Source of the DNA: Acidobacteriota bacterium
GTDB taxonomy: Bacteria > Acidobacteriota > Terriglobia > Bryobacterales > Bryobacteraceae
Assembly: GCA_016871055.1 (NCBI GenBank)
Contig: VFZW01000005.1
Span: 1 to 54,698 of the forward strand
Length of the DNA stretch: 54,698 nucleotides
Reading direction: 5' to 3'
Below the pieces are notes generated by a model. It did no database searches. It saw only the letters and a list, made by a program, of their open reading frames with translations, and was not told the DNA's origin. Both the position numbers and the translations under genes were made by a program. Shown here piece by piece: positions 25,273 through 35,185 of this stretch. Numbering within the stretch: the first letter of the stretch is position 1; the number at the start of each line of letters is the position of its first letter.

Positions 25273-26484
25273 TTAGCGCTGGACGGCGCCAGCGCGGCCC
25301 ATGATCGGCCACACATCGACCAACTTGTCACCTTCGCAAACGTAGTAGCGGTCGTAGCAATTGGTCGTCGTGTCGAGATTGGTCGTGATCAGTTCGACCT
25401 TTTCGCCAAGCTTAAATCCGTTGCCGTCTTTCCACTTCAGCAGACCGAACTCGGCGCCTTGGTTTTCAACGACAACCTCCGGCCGTCCGACGACCTGATC
25501 GGTGGGCTTCAGCATCGCCTTGTTGCCGGCGTCGATCGTCACCTGTCCGGCGTGATTGCGGCTGATGACAGTCGTGAGCACATGCAACGACGTGCCGAAA
25601 TCGCTGTAACGCTCTGAACCCGCGCGGGTGCCGATGTGGTTGTAGGCCGAGTCCATGAACACGTACGAGCCGGCCTGCAACTCGGTCAGGCCGATCTCCT
25701 TGTCGATGTTGTAGGTGCCGGTGCTTCCGCCGGTGATGATCGCGGCGTTCAAGCCCGCTTTCCTGCAGAGCATCGCGGTTTCGACGACGGGGCCGACGTC
25801 CTTGCGCGACTGCTCGCGCCGCTGCTCCCAACCCTTCGTGTGCGAAGCGACGCCGGAGTAACCCATCACGCCGCTGAAAATGAGGTTCTTCGACGCATCG
25901 ATTTTCTTCGCTACTTCCAGTCCCGGTTTGCCGGCCGCGTGGCCGTGCCGTGTCAGGCCCGCGTAGATATCGACCAGCGTGCGCAGCTTAATGCCCGCCG
26001 CCGCGGCCGCTTCGTTGAGCAGTGCGACGGTCTCCGGATCGTCGGCGACAACCATGAATGTCGAGTCCTTCGCGCCGAGATGCACAGCGCGCATGATCTT
26101 GTTCTTGCCCGCCGGTTGGCAGGTATGCAGTACGTTGCGAATGCCCGCGCCCACCATCAACTCGCTTTCGGCGATCGTCGCGCAACTGATGCCGAGACTG
26201 CCCATGGCGACCTGCTGCTTGGCGATGTGCACGCTCTTGTGAATCTTGCAGTGCGAGCGCACCGCGATGCCGGTAGTCTTGCAATGCTCCGACATCGTGC
26301 GGATGTTCTTGTCGAAGGCGGCCTTGTCGACGACGAGCGCCGGCGTGCCGAGATCGTCCTTGGTGATGCCGCGGAAGTCGCCGCGCGCGATGCGCGCCTC
26401 CACATCGGCGTATCGGAATCCTTTCGGCGTTGTCGCCGCAAACGCCGCGGGCGCGGCAGCCATCAATCCTCGACGGGTAATCAT
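25273..26484 (-). CDS. DSD1/D-threonine aldolase-like PLP enzyme, exported
   Basis: A 403-residue fold-type III PLP protein (alanine racemase-like barrel). The PLP-lysine motif reads RSHCKIHK (K80), and GGSTGTYN supplies the phosphate loop. The first residues ([16 protein letters not shown]) look like a Tat or Sec signal, so it may act in the periplasm. Family members are D-threonine aldolases or D-serine dehydratases that need a metal held by a C-terminal HxD or HxC; here the matching stretch is NLD (N369, D371), so the metal His is absent. Activity is therefore uncertain. Confidence 0.8.
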   Translation of the reverse strand: MITRRGLMAAAPAAFAATTPKGFRYADVEARIARGDFRGITKDDLGTPALVVDKAAFDKNIRTMSEHCKTTGIAVRSHCKIHKSVHIAKQQVAMGSLGISCATIAESELMVGAGIRNVLHTCQPAGKNKIMRAVHLGAKDSTFMVVADDPETVALLNEAAAAAGIKLRTLVDIYAGLTRHGHAAGKPGLEVAKKIDASKNLIFSGVMGYSGVASHTKGWEQRREQSRKDVGPVVETAMLCRKAGLNAAIITGGSTGTYNIDKEIGLTELQAGSYVFMDSAYNHIGTRAGSERYSDFGTSLHVLTTVISRNHAGQVTIDAGNKAMLKPTDQVVGRPEVVVENQGAEFGLLKWKDGNGFKLGEKVELITTNLDTTTNCYDRYYVCEGDKLVDVWPIMGRAGAVQR

Positions 26485-26491
26485 GCGTCAA

Positions 26492-26520
26492 AGTGTATCG
26501 GATTTTCAGGTCCATGAAAA
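26492..26520 (-). promoter_or_regulatory. Candidate promoter of the DSD1-like gene
   Basis: TTTTCA (26520-26515), a 17-bp spacer and TACACT (26497-26492), only 7 nt before the ATG at 26484. If used, the mRNA would be leaderless or nearly so. The -35 match is weak. Confidence 0.45.
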
Positions 26521-26605
26521 GGCGCTGGCGAGGGCACAAGCGGACCATCGCGGTTCCCTCGAAGCAAGAGCACGTGATAATTTTGAAGGGGAGAAGATCA
26601 TCTGC

Positions 26606-28504
26606 ATGGCCGCCGCCGTTGCCATCCGCCGTATCTCGAGGGGCCTCCTGGTCCTGTGCGGCGCTACGGTTCACCACGCCGCGGCCGCCGACCATGGCGC
26701 GCTCAAGACCGAGGCGGAGGCGTTCTTTCGGGCCAAAGTAACGCCGTTCATCGAGACCTATTGCCTGCAGTGCCACCAAAACCGGCGGCCAACGCGGGCG
26801 GGTGTGAACTTTTCGCCGGCGCTTAAGGCGCCAGGCCATGCCGCCTTCACCGATCAATGGAAGCGCGCCGCCGCCCGAGTGAAGGCGCACGACATGCCGC
26901 CGAAGGGCGCGACGCAGCCGTCGGGCGCGGATCGCGAGATGTTCGCCGATTGGATGACGAAGCTGAAGTACCTCAGCCAACAAGATCCGGGCCCGTTCAT
27001 CATCCACCGGCTGACCAAGACCGAATACGGCAACACGCTGCGGGATCTGTTTGGCATCGACCCTTCGATTGCCGACGCCTTGCCGGATGAAGTCAGCGGC
27101 GAAGGGTATCTCAATTCGCTCTCGGCTCTGCAACTGGAGCAGTACCTGACGATCGCCGAAAAGGTGTTGCGCAGGATTGTCGCGCCGGAAGGCGCTTCGC
27201 CGACTGCTATGGAAAAAGGGCTGTTCGGCGCGGCGGGCACGAATCCAAGAGATATCGCGCGGGCGCTTGCCAGGAGAGCCTATCGACGGCCTCCGTCCGA
27301 ACAGGAATTGGACGTCTTGGTCGAGACGTTTGAACTGGGCCGGCGGAACAGACTGGCCCGCCGTCAGGCGCTTCACTTGATGCTCAAGGCCGTTCTGGTT
27401 TCGCCACAGTTCCTGTTTATTACTCCGGTCGTCGATGCGGGGACGAACCCTGGCATCGTGCCTTTGGACGACTACCAACTCGCCTCGCGGCTGTCCTACT
27501 TGTTGTGGTCTACGATGCCGGACGACGAGTTGATGGCGCTGGCCGGCAAAGGCGTGCTGCATGAGCCCGCTACGCTGCGCGCGCAAGTCAAACGCTTGCT
27601 GGACGACCGCCGCTCGCGCGCTCTGTTCGACGGCTTCGGTGCACAATGGCTGGGCGTTGGAGGATTGAAGCGTCAGGTCTTCGATCCCGCGGTGTATCCG
27701 CAAATGACGGCGGAGATGCGGCAGGCGATGTACGACGAAGCGCGTTTGTTTTTCGAGAGCGTCGTGCGCGAGAACAAGAGCGTGATCCGTTTCACCGACG
27801 GCGACTACACCTACTTGAACGCGACACTGGCGCCGATCTACGGCCTGGAAAAAACCGTCAAGGGCTCCGCGATGCGCAAAGTGCAACTGCGAGACCCAAA
27901 TCGCGGAGGCGTGCTGGGCATGCCGGGAATACTGGCGGCAACCTCATTTCCAAACCGTACGAGCCCGGTGAAACGCGGCGTGTGGGTGTTGGAGCAATTG
28001 CTCGGCGACCACGTGCCGGCCGCGCCGCCAAACGTTCCGGCACTCGATCAACAGGACCAGGCCTCCGTCGCGAACCTGACCGTCCGCGAGCGCACTGAGT
28101 TGCATCGAACAAATGCAGTTTGCGCCAATTGCCATCAAATTCTTGACCCAATCGGATTCGGCTTGGAGAACTTCGACGCGATCGGGCGCTGGCGCGAACG
28201 GGACAGCAACGGCAAGCCGATCGACGCGGCGGGCGAACTTCCGGGCGGGAAGCGGTTCTCTGGCCCCAAGGATCTGAAGACGATCATCGCCGCCCGCACC
28301 GACGCGCTTTGCCGCAACCTGGTGAATAAACTGCTCGCCTATGCGTTAGGCCGGCGGTTGGAAGGTTATGACGAGATCGTAGTAGATACTCTGGCGCAAG
28401 ACGCCGCCGCGGATGGATACCGCATGCAGACCGTCATCACAGGCGTGATCACGAGTTATCCGTTTACGCACCGCCGAATCGGGAGAAAAGAGGACCTCCA
28501 ATGA
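26606..28504 (+). CDS. DUF1592/DUF1588/DUF1585 protein with cytochrome-c-like N-terminus
   Basis: A 632-residue exported protein. After a signal peptide (about 1-28) there is a haem-type CxxCH (CLQCH, residues 53-57), as in the planctomycete-type cytochrome c domain, then DUF1587 ([22 protein letters not shown]), DUF1595, DUF1592 ([23 protein letters not shown]), DUF1588 with a second CxxCH (CANCH) in [17 protein letters not shown], and DUF1585 at the C-terminus. The start at 26606 has GGGGAG about 12 nt upstream; longer in-frame readings run through the antisense of the DSD1-like gene. It is translationally coupled (ATGA) to the DUF1552 gene. Function unknown; redox at the cell surface is inferred. 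Confidence 0.9.
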   Translation: MAAAVAIRRISRGLLVLCGATVHHAAAADHGALKTEAEAFFRAKVTPFIETYCLQCHQNRRPTRAGVNFSPALKAPGHAAFTDQWKRAAARVKAHDMPPKGATQPSGADREMFADWMTKLKYLSQQDPGPFIIHRLTKTEYGNTLRDLFGIDPSIADALPDEVSGEGYLNSLSALQLEQYLTIAEKVLRRIVAPEGASPTAMEKGLFGAAGTNPRDIARALARRAYRRPPSEQELDVLVETFELGRRNRLARRQALHLMLKAVLVSPQFLFITPVVDAGTNPGIVPLDDYQLASRLSYLLWSTMPDDELMALAGKGVLHEPATLRAQVKRLLDDRRSRALFDGFGAQWLGVGGLKRQVFDPAVYPQMTAEMRQAMYDEARLFFESVVRENKSVIRFTDGDYTYLNATLAPIYGLEKTVKGSAMRKVQLRDPNRGGVLGMPGILAATSFPNRTSPVKRGVWVLEQLLGDHVPAAPPNVPALDQQDQASVANLTVRERTELHRTNAVCANCHQILDPIGFGLENFDAIGRWRERDSNGKPIDAAGELPGGKRFSGPKDLKTIIAARTDALCRNLVNKLLAYALGRRLEGYDEIVVDTLAQDAAADGYRMQTVITGVITSYPFTHRRIGRKEDLQ

Positions 28505-29862
28505 GAAAGAGCACGATGATGCACAGACGAACCTGCCTGAAGGGACTGGGGGTTTCGCTAGGCCTGCCGCTCATGGAGTCGATGGCCAAGGGCAAAGCCG
28601 CCAAGCCGCCCGTGCGCCTGGGCTTCATGTACATGCCGCACGGCGTGATCATGGACCAATTTTGGCCTGCCGACGCGGCGAGTTTCCGCACGTCGCCACC
28701 GCCGGCGCTGGAATCGTTGCGGCCGGTACTCGATCAGTGTCTGGTGATGAAAGGTGTCTCCGGCGTGCCGATCGCGCCCTTTAACGGCGCGCCGCACGCG
28801 TTGGAGTTATCGACATGGCTGACGGCGACGCTGCCGGCGCCCGAAAGGCGGAACGAGATCAGCATCGCGATTTCGGCCGACCAGATTGCCGCGAACCACG
28901 TGGGCGCCTTTACTACGCTGCCTTCGCTGGAGTTGGCGACGATGCCCCAGACGTGGAAGGAGAATCAGGAAGGACTGAACGAGGCCTACTATTCGCATTG
29001 CAGTTTCCGGTCTCCGACGCAGGCCGTGCCCGCCGAGGTGAATCCGCGAAACGTGCTGTACCGGCTTTTCAACAAGCGGGAATCAGAGCGAGAGTCTTCG
29101 ACGATGAGCGCGTTGGACCGCAGTCTGCTGGACATTGTGCTGGGCGGCGCTCGCGAACTACGCCGCACGTTGTCCACCACCGACCAGCGAAAGCTGGATG
29201 AATACCTGGACAGCGTTCGCTCGGTGGAACGCCGCATCGCCGCCATCGAGTACCGGCAGAAAGAAGCGGCGCTGGAGAAGGCCGGCGTCAGCGCGAGCAA
29301 GCGCCGCGCCTCCGATTCGCCGCCTATCGAAATCAAGATCCCGGAAGGCGATAAGCGCAGCGAATACATGCAGGTGATGTGCGACCTGAACGTGCTGGCG
29401 TTTCAGACCGATACGACTCGTGTCAGCACCTACATTGGCTCCACGCCCAACGGCGCGTCCTATCCGGAACTCGGGTTCAACGACCAGCACCACTCGCAGA
29501 CCCACCATGCCAACGAGGCGGAGAAGGTCCGGAAGGTGGCGGCCATCACTGCGTTCAACATCGCGCAGTTCGCCTACATGGTGAAGAAGATGCACAACCT
29601 GCGCGAGGCCGATGGCACGCTGCTCGACAACTGCATCATGATGTGGGGATCGGGGCTTGAAGACGGCAACAAGCATACCCGCGAAAATCTTCCCTTCGTG
29701 ATCGCCGGGAAGGGCGGCGGGTCGATCCAGACCGGCCGATTCCTGCCGGATACGAAGGGGAATCAAGGGGATCTGATGACGACGTTGCTTGCGTGCGCCG
29801 GAATCCCGATCGACCGCCCTGTTGGCATTGCGACCAAACAGTTCGAAGAGATCAAGGCCTAG
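28501..29862 (+). CDS. DUF1552 domain protein, Tat-exported
   Basis: A 453-residue protein with a twin-arginine-type signal ([21 protein letters not shown]) and the DUF1552 pattern: [44 protein letters not shown], and near the end [30 protein letters not shown]1552 genes nearly always follow DUF1592-type genes, as here with a 4-bp overlap. The C-terminal His and Asp residues suggest a phosphatase or sulfatase-like fold, but no activity is established for the family. Confidence 0.92.
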   Translation: MRKSTMMHRRTCLKGLGVSLGLPLMESMAKGKAAKPPVRLGFMYMPHGVIMDQFWPADAASFRTSPPPALESLRPVLDQCLVMKGVSGVPIAPFNGAPHALELSTWLTATLPAPERRNEISIAISADQIAANHVGAFTTLPSLELATMPQTWKENQEGLNEAYYSHCSFRSPTQAVPAEVNPRNVLYRLFNKRESERESSTMSALDRSLLDIVLGGARELRRTLSTTDQRKLDEYLDSVRSVERRIAAIEYRQKEAALEKAGVSASKRRASDSPPIEIKIPEGDKRSEYMQVMCDLNVLAFQTDTTRVSTYIGSTPNGASYPELGFNDQHHSQTHHANEAEKVRKVAAITAFNIAQFAYMVKKMHNLREADGTLLDNCIMMWGSGLEDGNKHTRENLPFVIAGKGGGSIQTGRFLPDTKGNQGDLMTTLLACAGIPIDRPVGIATKQFEEIKA

Positions 29863-29870
29863 CCCGGATT

Positions 29871-30122
29871 TCAGAACGTGTAGCGCAACGCGAGTTGCAT
29901 CTGCCGGTTGTCGATCTTTGTCGCCGGAATCACGCCGAAGCTCTGCGTTCCGGTCGAGCCGTTCGGGTTATCCCACAGCGGATGATTCGGCAGGTTGAAC
30001 ACCTCCCACCGCAACTCCAAGTTGTGCCGCTCCTTGACGGTGAACTCCTTCTGGAGCGAGAAGTCCCAGTTGATGACTCCGGGACCCGTGATGACGTTTC
30101 TGCCCGTATACCCGAACCGGAA
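29871..30122 (-). pseudogene. C-terminal remnant of an Oar-like TonB-dependent receptor
   Basis: The last about 83 codons of an outer-membrane beta-barrel: FRFGYTGRNVITGPGVINWDFSLQKEF, NLELRWEVFNLPNHPLWDNP and the terminal LALRYTF with C-terminal Phe. Upstream of about 30122 the frame stays open but the residues no longer resemble a barrel, because the opposite strand holds the next gene. The remnant is only distantly similar to the intact receptor at 31.4 kb, so it is not a copy of that gene's end. Confidence 0.75.
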
Positions 30123-30126
30123 ATCT

Positions 30127-31197
30127 GTGCCCAAGCACCTTCCTGCCCGTCCCAATCTCGAGCATCTTCGTTCCCAAGCAAAGGCGCTGCTATCTTCGCT
30201 GCGTGAAGGTAGCGCCGAAACCGCCCGGACTCTTGTGGAGCACCTGCCCGAGTGCGCCAAACTGACCACGGAACAAGTGCTCCAGAAGAGCTTCCGGCTG
30301 GCCGACGCGCAAGCAGTCGTTGCCCGCAAAACCGGATTCGGCGCGTGGCCCTCCCTTGCGCGCCACGTGGACCGGCTGCGAAGCATGGAAGGTACGTGGG
30401 CATTTCAGTCGCTTGAAGTCGATGGGCAATCCATGCCTGCGGCGATGTTGGGAGCGTCGCATCTGCTCATCGATGGAGACCGGTTTCGGATGGAATCGCC
30501 CGACGCAACCTACGAGGGGATATTCACAATCGATGTTGAACCCATGCCTCAGCGAATTGACATCGATTTTCACGCAGGCCAGGAAGCCGGCAATCGGTGC
30601 GAAGGTCTATTCGAAATCGAGGGGGACCGGTTTCGGATCTGTCTTGGCCTGGCGGGTGCGGCCCGGCCAACCGGGTTCGGTACGTCGCCGGGTAGCGGAC
30701 ACGCGCTTGAGGAGTTGGTCCGCGTAAAACATGCGCGCCCTTCCGGAGTTGACGGTGGCGCCAAGCTCTTGCCGACAGCTCCTTCCGCCGCGGCGGCCGG
30801 CGACGAACTCGCCGGGTTCGACGGCCCCTTGAATTCAACCCTCGAAAGGCTGCAAGGAAAGTGGGAGCCACTGGAACTGATCACCTCAGGCTCTTCCATG
30901 CAATCGGCGTACTTGGCGTTCGGTTTCCGTTCTCACGAACATACAGAGGCGAAAGTTGTGTTCGGCGGCCAGACGATGCTACACGCCAAGATGCGGTTCA
31001 ACGAAGCTGCGTTGCCGATGGAAGTGGACTATTTGAATCTTGCCGGCCGGTCGAAGGGATCGATTACACGCGGGCTCTTCCGATGGGATGGGGAGGAAGC
31101 CGTCTTCTGCGTAGCGGAACCAAACGCCCCACGCCCCTCCGATTTTAGTTGCGAGGCGAGAAGCGGACGAATCTTCAGTCGATGGAGGCGGAAGTAG
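30127..31197 (+). CDS. Twin TIGR03067 domain protein with N-terminal helical segment
   Basis: A 356-residue protein starting at GTG 30127 (VPKHLPARPNLEHLRSQAKALL), a start pattern known from acidobacterial and planctomycete proteins. Residues 1-75 are helical; two TIGR03067 domains follow, the first (about 78-190) with GTWAFQSLEVDGQSMPA, SPDATYEGIFTIDVEPMPQRIDIDF and TPGSGHALEEL-like features, the second (about 230-350) more diverged (LQGKWEPLELITSG). TIGR03067 is a domain of unknown function. The gene begins within 5 bp of the end of the receptor remnant on the other strand, so this is a rearrangement junction. Confidence 0.75.
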   Translation: MPKHLPARPNLEHLRSQAKALLSSLREGSAETARTLVEHLPECAKLTTEQVLQKSFRLADAQAVVARKTGFGAWPSLARHVDRLRSMEGTWAFQSLEVDGQSMPAAMLGASHLLIDGDRFRMESPDATYEGIFTIDVEPMPQRIDIDFHAGQEAGNRCEGLFEIEGDRFRICLGLAGAARPTGFGTSPGSGHALEELVRVKHARPSGVDGGAKLLPTAPSAAAAGDELAGFDGPLNSTLERLQGKWEPLELITSGSSMQSAYLAFGFRSHEHTEAKVVFGGQTMLHAKMRFNEAALPMEVDYLNLAGRSKGSITRGLFRWDGEEAVFCVAEPNAPRPSDFSCEARSGRIFSRWRRK

Positions 31198-31372
31198 GGC
31201 ACATACAGTTTGTATCCTGACTTGTCGCAAGGTGTAGAGAACACCCGCCGGCTATCCAGGCCGTACCACAACACCCAAGACCCATTCCTCAGAAGCTGCA
31301 ATTGCCACCGGATCGTCGCCCCATTTTCACACCGCTAAGGTACGATAGAGCTATCTAGTTGAGGTGCAACCC

Positions 31373-34300
31373 ATGAAGCTCGCATTATTCTGCCTGTCCG
31401 CCGCTTTGGCGTTCGCGCAATCGTTCACCGCCCGCATCGTCGGCACGGTTACAGACTCCTCCGGCGCCGTCGTTCCCAACGCCGAAGTCAAGGCTGTCGA
31501 TCAGGCCACCAACCGCACATTCGCGGCGACGACCAATGCCGACGGCAACTACGCCATCAACGAAGCGCCGCGCGGCGAATACTCGGTCGAAGTGGGTGCG
31601 ACCGGGTTCAAACGCTTCTCCCGCAAGGGCATCCAGTTGGCCATCGGCCAGCAGGCGCGCGTCGATGTGCGGCTCGAAGTCGGAACCGTTTCCGAATCGG
31701 TCGAAGTCGTCGCCGATGCGTCGCTGCTTGAAACGGTCGACTCGGTCCTCGGCAAAGTCGTCGACAACAAACGCATCGTCGAGTTGCCGCTCAACACTCG
31801 CAACGTCTACTCGCTGCTCTACCTCACGCCCGGCGTCACCGGCAGCGTCAGCAACACCTACTCGACCGGCTTCGGCATCAACGGCGCGCGCAACTCGATG
31901 CTCGATATTCTCGTCGACGGCGTCTCCACCGCGCACCCCACCGTCAACGGCTTCTCCGGTAACTCGACATTCCCGCCCGTCGAGGCCATCGCCGAGTTCA
32001 AGGTCCTCGGCTCCAATTACGCCGCCGAGTTCGGCCGCAGCAATGGCGGCATCGTCAATGTCGTCTACAAGTCCGGCGGCAACGATCTGCACGGCAGCCT
32101 GTTCGAGTTCCTCCGCAACTCCAAGCTCGACGCCAACGATTTTTTCAACAACCGCCAGGGCCGCGCGCTCGGCAGTTTCAAGCGCAATCAATTCGGCGCG
32201 ATGGTTAACGGCCCTATCAAGAAGAATAAGACCTTCTTCCTCGGCAGCTACGAAGGCCTCCGCGAACGCAGCCTCGGCAACACGCTCACATCGGTTCCGA
32301 CGGCCGAACAGCGCGCCGGTGATTTCTCGCAGACACGCGCCGCCAACCGCGCATTGGTTACGGTTTTCAATCCTTTCTCAACGCGCGCCCAAGGAACCGG
32401 GTTCGTCCGCGACGCCTTCCCCGGCAACGTGATCCCGGCCTCGATGTTCGATCCCGTCGCGCGCAACTCCATGCGTTACTACCCGCAGCCAAACACGGTC
32501 ACCGACGCGAATACCAACCTGAACAACTTCTTCAACACCGGCGCGCGCGGCTTCGATCAGGATCAGTTCGACGGCCGCGTCGATCATAACCTGACCGACC
32601 GGCAACGCATCTTCGGCCGCATCTCCTGGCGACAGAATCTCGACTCCCCTCCGCAGTACTTCCCCGACGATCTCACGATCGCCGAAGGCCGCGTCGAACA
32701 AGGCGTGCGCCAACCGTCGGCGTCCATCGACTACACCAACACTCTCACGTCGGCCACCGTATTTACGGCCCGCTTGGGCTTCTCCCGGTCGCTGTTTGAC
32801 TACCAAAATCAAGGCCTCGGCTTCAAGCCCTCCTCACTCGGCCTTCCGTCCGCCGTCGATGGCGCCGTGGACCGCCAGATGTTCCCGCGTATTGGCCCCA
32901 GCGGATTTGTTTCGCTTGGCGGCAACGATCATCGCTTCAGTACCTTCAATACCTACACGCTGCTTTCGAATCTCTCAACCATCAAAGGCAACCACACGTT
33001 GAAGTTCGGCTGGGAAGGCCGCATGATTCGCGTCAACGTGTGGGAGGCGCGCTCGGCCGGCACGTTCAACTTCGCCGCCGGGTTCACCCAAGGCCCCAAC
33101 CCCAACGCGGCGAGCGCGACCGCGGGGCACAGCCTGGCTTCGCTGCTGCTCGGCACCGGCACGTCCGGAAACGTTCTCATCCGCAACTGGAAGAACGTCG
33201 CCTCACAGAGTTTCTACCACGCCTTCTACGCCCAAGACGATTGGCGCATCACCAAGAAGCTGACCATTAACGCCGGCCTTCGTTACGAAATGGACCTCCC
33301 GCGCACCGAGCGCTACAACCGCTTCAACTGGTTCGAACCGAACGCCAAATCGCCGCTCTCGGGACGCGTGCAGGGCTTCGGCGATATCTACGGCGGCGTG
33401 CGTTTCGTCGGCGTCGATGGCAACCCGCGCACGCAGTTCAACAAGGACCTCAACAACTTCGGTCCGCGCATCGGCTTTGCCTATCAGCTCGATTCGAAGA
33501 CGGTCATCCGCGCCGGCTATGGCCACTTTTTTGGGCCGTCGCGGCAGGCCGCGCAAGGCACCGTCGGGCCGTTCGGCTTCCGCGTCGAGTATCCGTGGGT
33601 TACAACGGTCGACGGCATCACGCCGTTCAACCGCTTGAGCAATCCGTATCCGGAAGGCTTCCGCGCGGTGCCCGGCGCCTCCGACGGCCTGCTGACGCAA
33701 GCCGGCGCGAACCTGCAGGCTTTCCTGCAGGACTCTCCTTCGCCGTGGAACATGATGGGTAACTTCACGATTCAGCGCGAACTGCCCGGCGGTATCCTCC
33801 TCGAATCAGCCTACGTCGCCAACCGCGGATTGTACTTGAGCCGCAGCGGCGAAGGCGGCATGGACCTGAACCAACTCGATCCGCGCCACATGGCGCTCGG
33901 CGCACAACTGAACCAGTCGGCGCCGAATCCATTCTTCGGCGTCGTGAACAACGGGGTGCACCTTTCGCGCAACATCGCGCGGGGTCAACTGCTGCGGCCG
34001 TATCCGCAGTTCACCGAAGTGCAACCGCTCTACGACGCGGGATCGAACTCGATCTACCACGCCATGCAGAACACGTTCCGCCGCCGCTTCTCGCACGGAT
34101 TCCTGTTCGAAGGCAGCTACACGTGGGCCAAGCTGCTCGATACCGGCGACAGCCATCAGAACACCTATGACGTCGCCGCCAGCCGCGCGCTTGCCTCGCA
34201 AGACATCGCCCATCGCATGGTGACGAGCGTCATCGTCGATCTTCCCTTCGGCCGCGGCCGCGCGCTCAACACGGGCGACTCCAAAATCGCCAACGCCATT

Positions 34301-34756
34301 TTTGGCGGCTGGCAGATGAACGGAATCGTCACGCTCGAGTCCGGACTTCCGTTGGCGATGTCGGCCAATAACACCGCGGGATTATTCGGCGCGCGCACGC
34401 AGCCCAACAGCGCCGGCCGCAGCGGGAAGAAAGAAGGCCGCGTGCAGAACCGCCTCGACGCCTACTTCGATCGAACCGCGTACCTGCAGCCCGCGCCGTT
34501 CACGTTCGGAAATTTGAGCCGCTTCCTACCCGACATCCGCAACCATGGCGTCAGCAACTGGGACCTTTCGCTGTTCAAGCAGTTCCAGATTCGCGAAAAG
34601 TACAACCTCCAATTCCGGTCGGAGTTCTTCAACGCATTCAACCGCGCACGCTTTGGCGGGCCGAATACGTCGGTCACGTCCAATCAGGCGGGCGTGATCA
34701 CCAGCCAGGCCAACATTCCGCGGCAGATTCAGTTCGCGTTGAAGCTGCTCTGGTAG
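31373..34756 (+). CDS. Oar-like TonB-dependent receptor with carboxypeptidase-regulatory domain
   Basis: Outer-membrane protein of 1127 residues. Signal peptide [17 protein letters not shown]; carboxypeptidase-regulatory-like (CnaB-type) domain at about 20-105 ([20 protein letters not shown]... [19 protein letters not shown]); TonB plug at about 115-225 ([16 protein letters not shown]); then a long beta-barrel ending LKLLW. These receptors are greatly expanded in Solibacter-type genomes and are thought to take up polymers or peptides, but the ligand is unknown. GAGGTG lies 6 nt upstream of the ATG at 31373, which fixes the start. Confidence 0.92.
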   Translation: MKLALFCLSAALAFAQSFTARIVGTVTDSSGAVVPNAEVKAVDQATNRTFAATTNADGNYAINEAPRGEYSVEVGATGFKRFSRKGIQLAIGQQARVDVRLEVGTVSESVEVVADASLLETVDSVLGKVVDNKRIVELPLNTRNVYSLLYLTPGVTGSVSNTYSTGFGINGARNSMLDILVDGVSTAHPTVNGFSGNSTFPPVEAIAEFKVLGSNYAAEFGRSNGGIVNVVYKSGGNDLHGSLFEFLRNSKLDANDFFNNRQGRALGSFKRNQFGAMVNGPIKKNKTFFLGSYEGLRERSLGNTLTSVPTAEQRAGDFSQTRAANRALVTVFNPFSTRAQGTGFVRDAFPGNVIPASMFDPVARNSMRYYPQPNTVTDANTNLNNFFNTGARGFDQDQFDGRVDHNLTDRQRIFGRISWRQNLDSPPQYFPDDLTIAEGRVEQGVRQPSASIDYTNTLTSATVFTARLGFSRSLFDYQNQGLGFKPSSLGLPSAVDGAVDRQMFPRIGPSGFVSLGGNDHRFSTFNTYTLLSNLSTIKGNHTLKFGWEGRMIRVNVWEARSAGTFNFAAGFTQGPNPNAASATAGHSLASLLLGTGTSGNVLIRNWKNVASQSFYHAFYAQDDWRITKKLTINAGLRYEMDLPRTERYNRFNWFEPNAKSPLSGRVQGFGDIYGGVRFVGVDGNPRTQFNKDLNNFGPRIGFAYQLDSKTVIRAGYGHFFGPSRQAAQGTVGPFGFRVEYPWVTTVDGITPFNRLSNPYPEGFRAVPGASDGLLTQAGANLQAFLQDSPSPWNMMGNFTIQRELPGGILLESAYVANRGLYLSRSGEGGMDLNQLDPRHMALGAQLNQSAPNPFFGVVNNGVHLSRNIARGQLLRPYPQFTEVQPLYDAGSNSIYHAMQNTFRRRFSHGFLFEGSYTWAKLLDTGDSHQNTYDVAASRALASQDIAHRMVTSVIVDLPFGRGRALNTGDSKIANAIFGGWQMNGIVTLESGLPLAMSANNTAGLFGARTQPNSAGRSGKKEGRVQNRLDAYFDRTAYLQPAPFTFGNLSRFLPDIRNHGVSNWDLSLFKQFQIREKYNLQFRSEFFNAFNRARFGGPNTSVTSNQAGVITSQANIPRQIQFALKLLW

Positions 34757-34757
34757 G

Positions 34758-35147
34758 CTACTTCAACCGCTCCAAACGTCCCTTGCGCCGCACGATGTTT
34801 TTGTAGTCCCACTGAATATCGCGGGCCTTCCCGAGCCAGCGGCGCAAGTCTTTCACATCGACTTCGCTCACCGTCGTGTAGCGAGCTTCGGCCGCTTGAA
34901 ACTTGCCTTCCTTCCGTAATCCAGCTTCCTCAAACGATTGCCCGCTCCAGAACAGCAACCGCACGCAGTCTTTCAACTTGCTGTAGCCGGTCACCGGATT
35001 CCCATCGAGAAACCATACCGGATGGGCGTGCCAGATTTTGTTTTCGGCCTCGGGGAGGGCTTTATCGATCTCCGCCGCCAGCAGGTCGCAGATCGCGGCA
35101 TCGGCGGCCGAGAGCGCCTTGTTATATTTGGCCGTTTCCGGTTGCAT
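34758..35147 (-). CDS. DUF1801 family protein
   Basis: A 129-residue soluble protein with the DUF1801 pattern: a helical N-terminus (YNKALSAADAAICDLLAAEIDKALPEAENKIWHAHPVWFL, residues about 7-47), GYSKLKDCVRLLFWSGQ and a basic C-terminus (DYKNIVRRKGRLERLK). The family is of unknown function, with a fold related to YdhG/frataxin-like proteins. The start at 35147 coincides with one arm of an inverted repeat, and a -10-like TACCGT lies 6 nt upstream. It is convergent with the receptor gene after 1 bp. Confidence 0.8.
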   Translation of the reverse strand: MQPETAKYNKALSAADAAICDLLAAEIDKALPEAENKIWHAHPVWFLDGNPVTGYSKLKDCVRLLFWSGQSFEEAGLRKEGKFQAAEARYTTVSEVDVKDLRRWLGKARDIQWDYKNIVRRKGRLERLK

Positions 35148-35179
35148 GAGTGTACGGTAGCACGGCTGGCGTACACTCA
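35147..35179. repeat. Inverted repeat in a divergent promoter region
   Basis: Perfect 10-bp arms, TGAGTGTACG (35147-35156) and CGTACACTCA (35170-35179), with a 13-nt spacer. It fills most of the 38-bp region between the DUF1801 gene and the RluA-like gene. The symmetry places a TACACT-like element before both start codons, so it may be a shared operator or a bidirectional promoter. Confidence 0.75.
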
Positions 35180-35185
35180 AACTAC

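Noticed and set aside
29871-34756. Receptor remnant as a partial tandem duplicate of the intact receptor
   Set aside because: The two C-termini share only family-level similarity (for example INWDFSLQKEF against [11 protein letters not shown]), so they are different paralogues.
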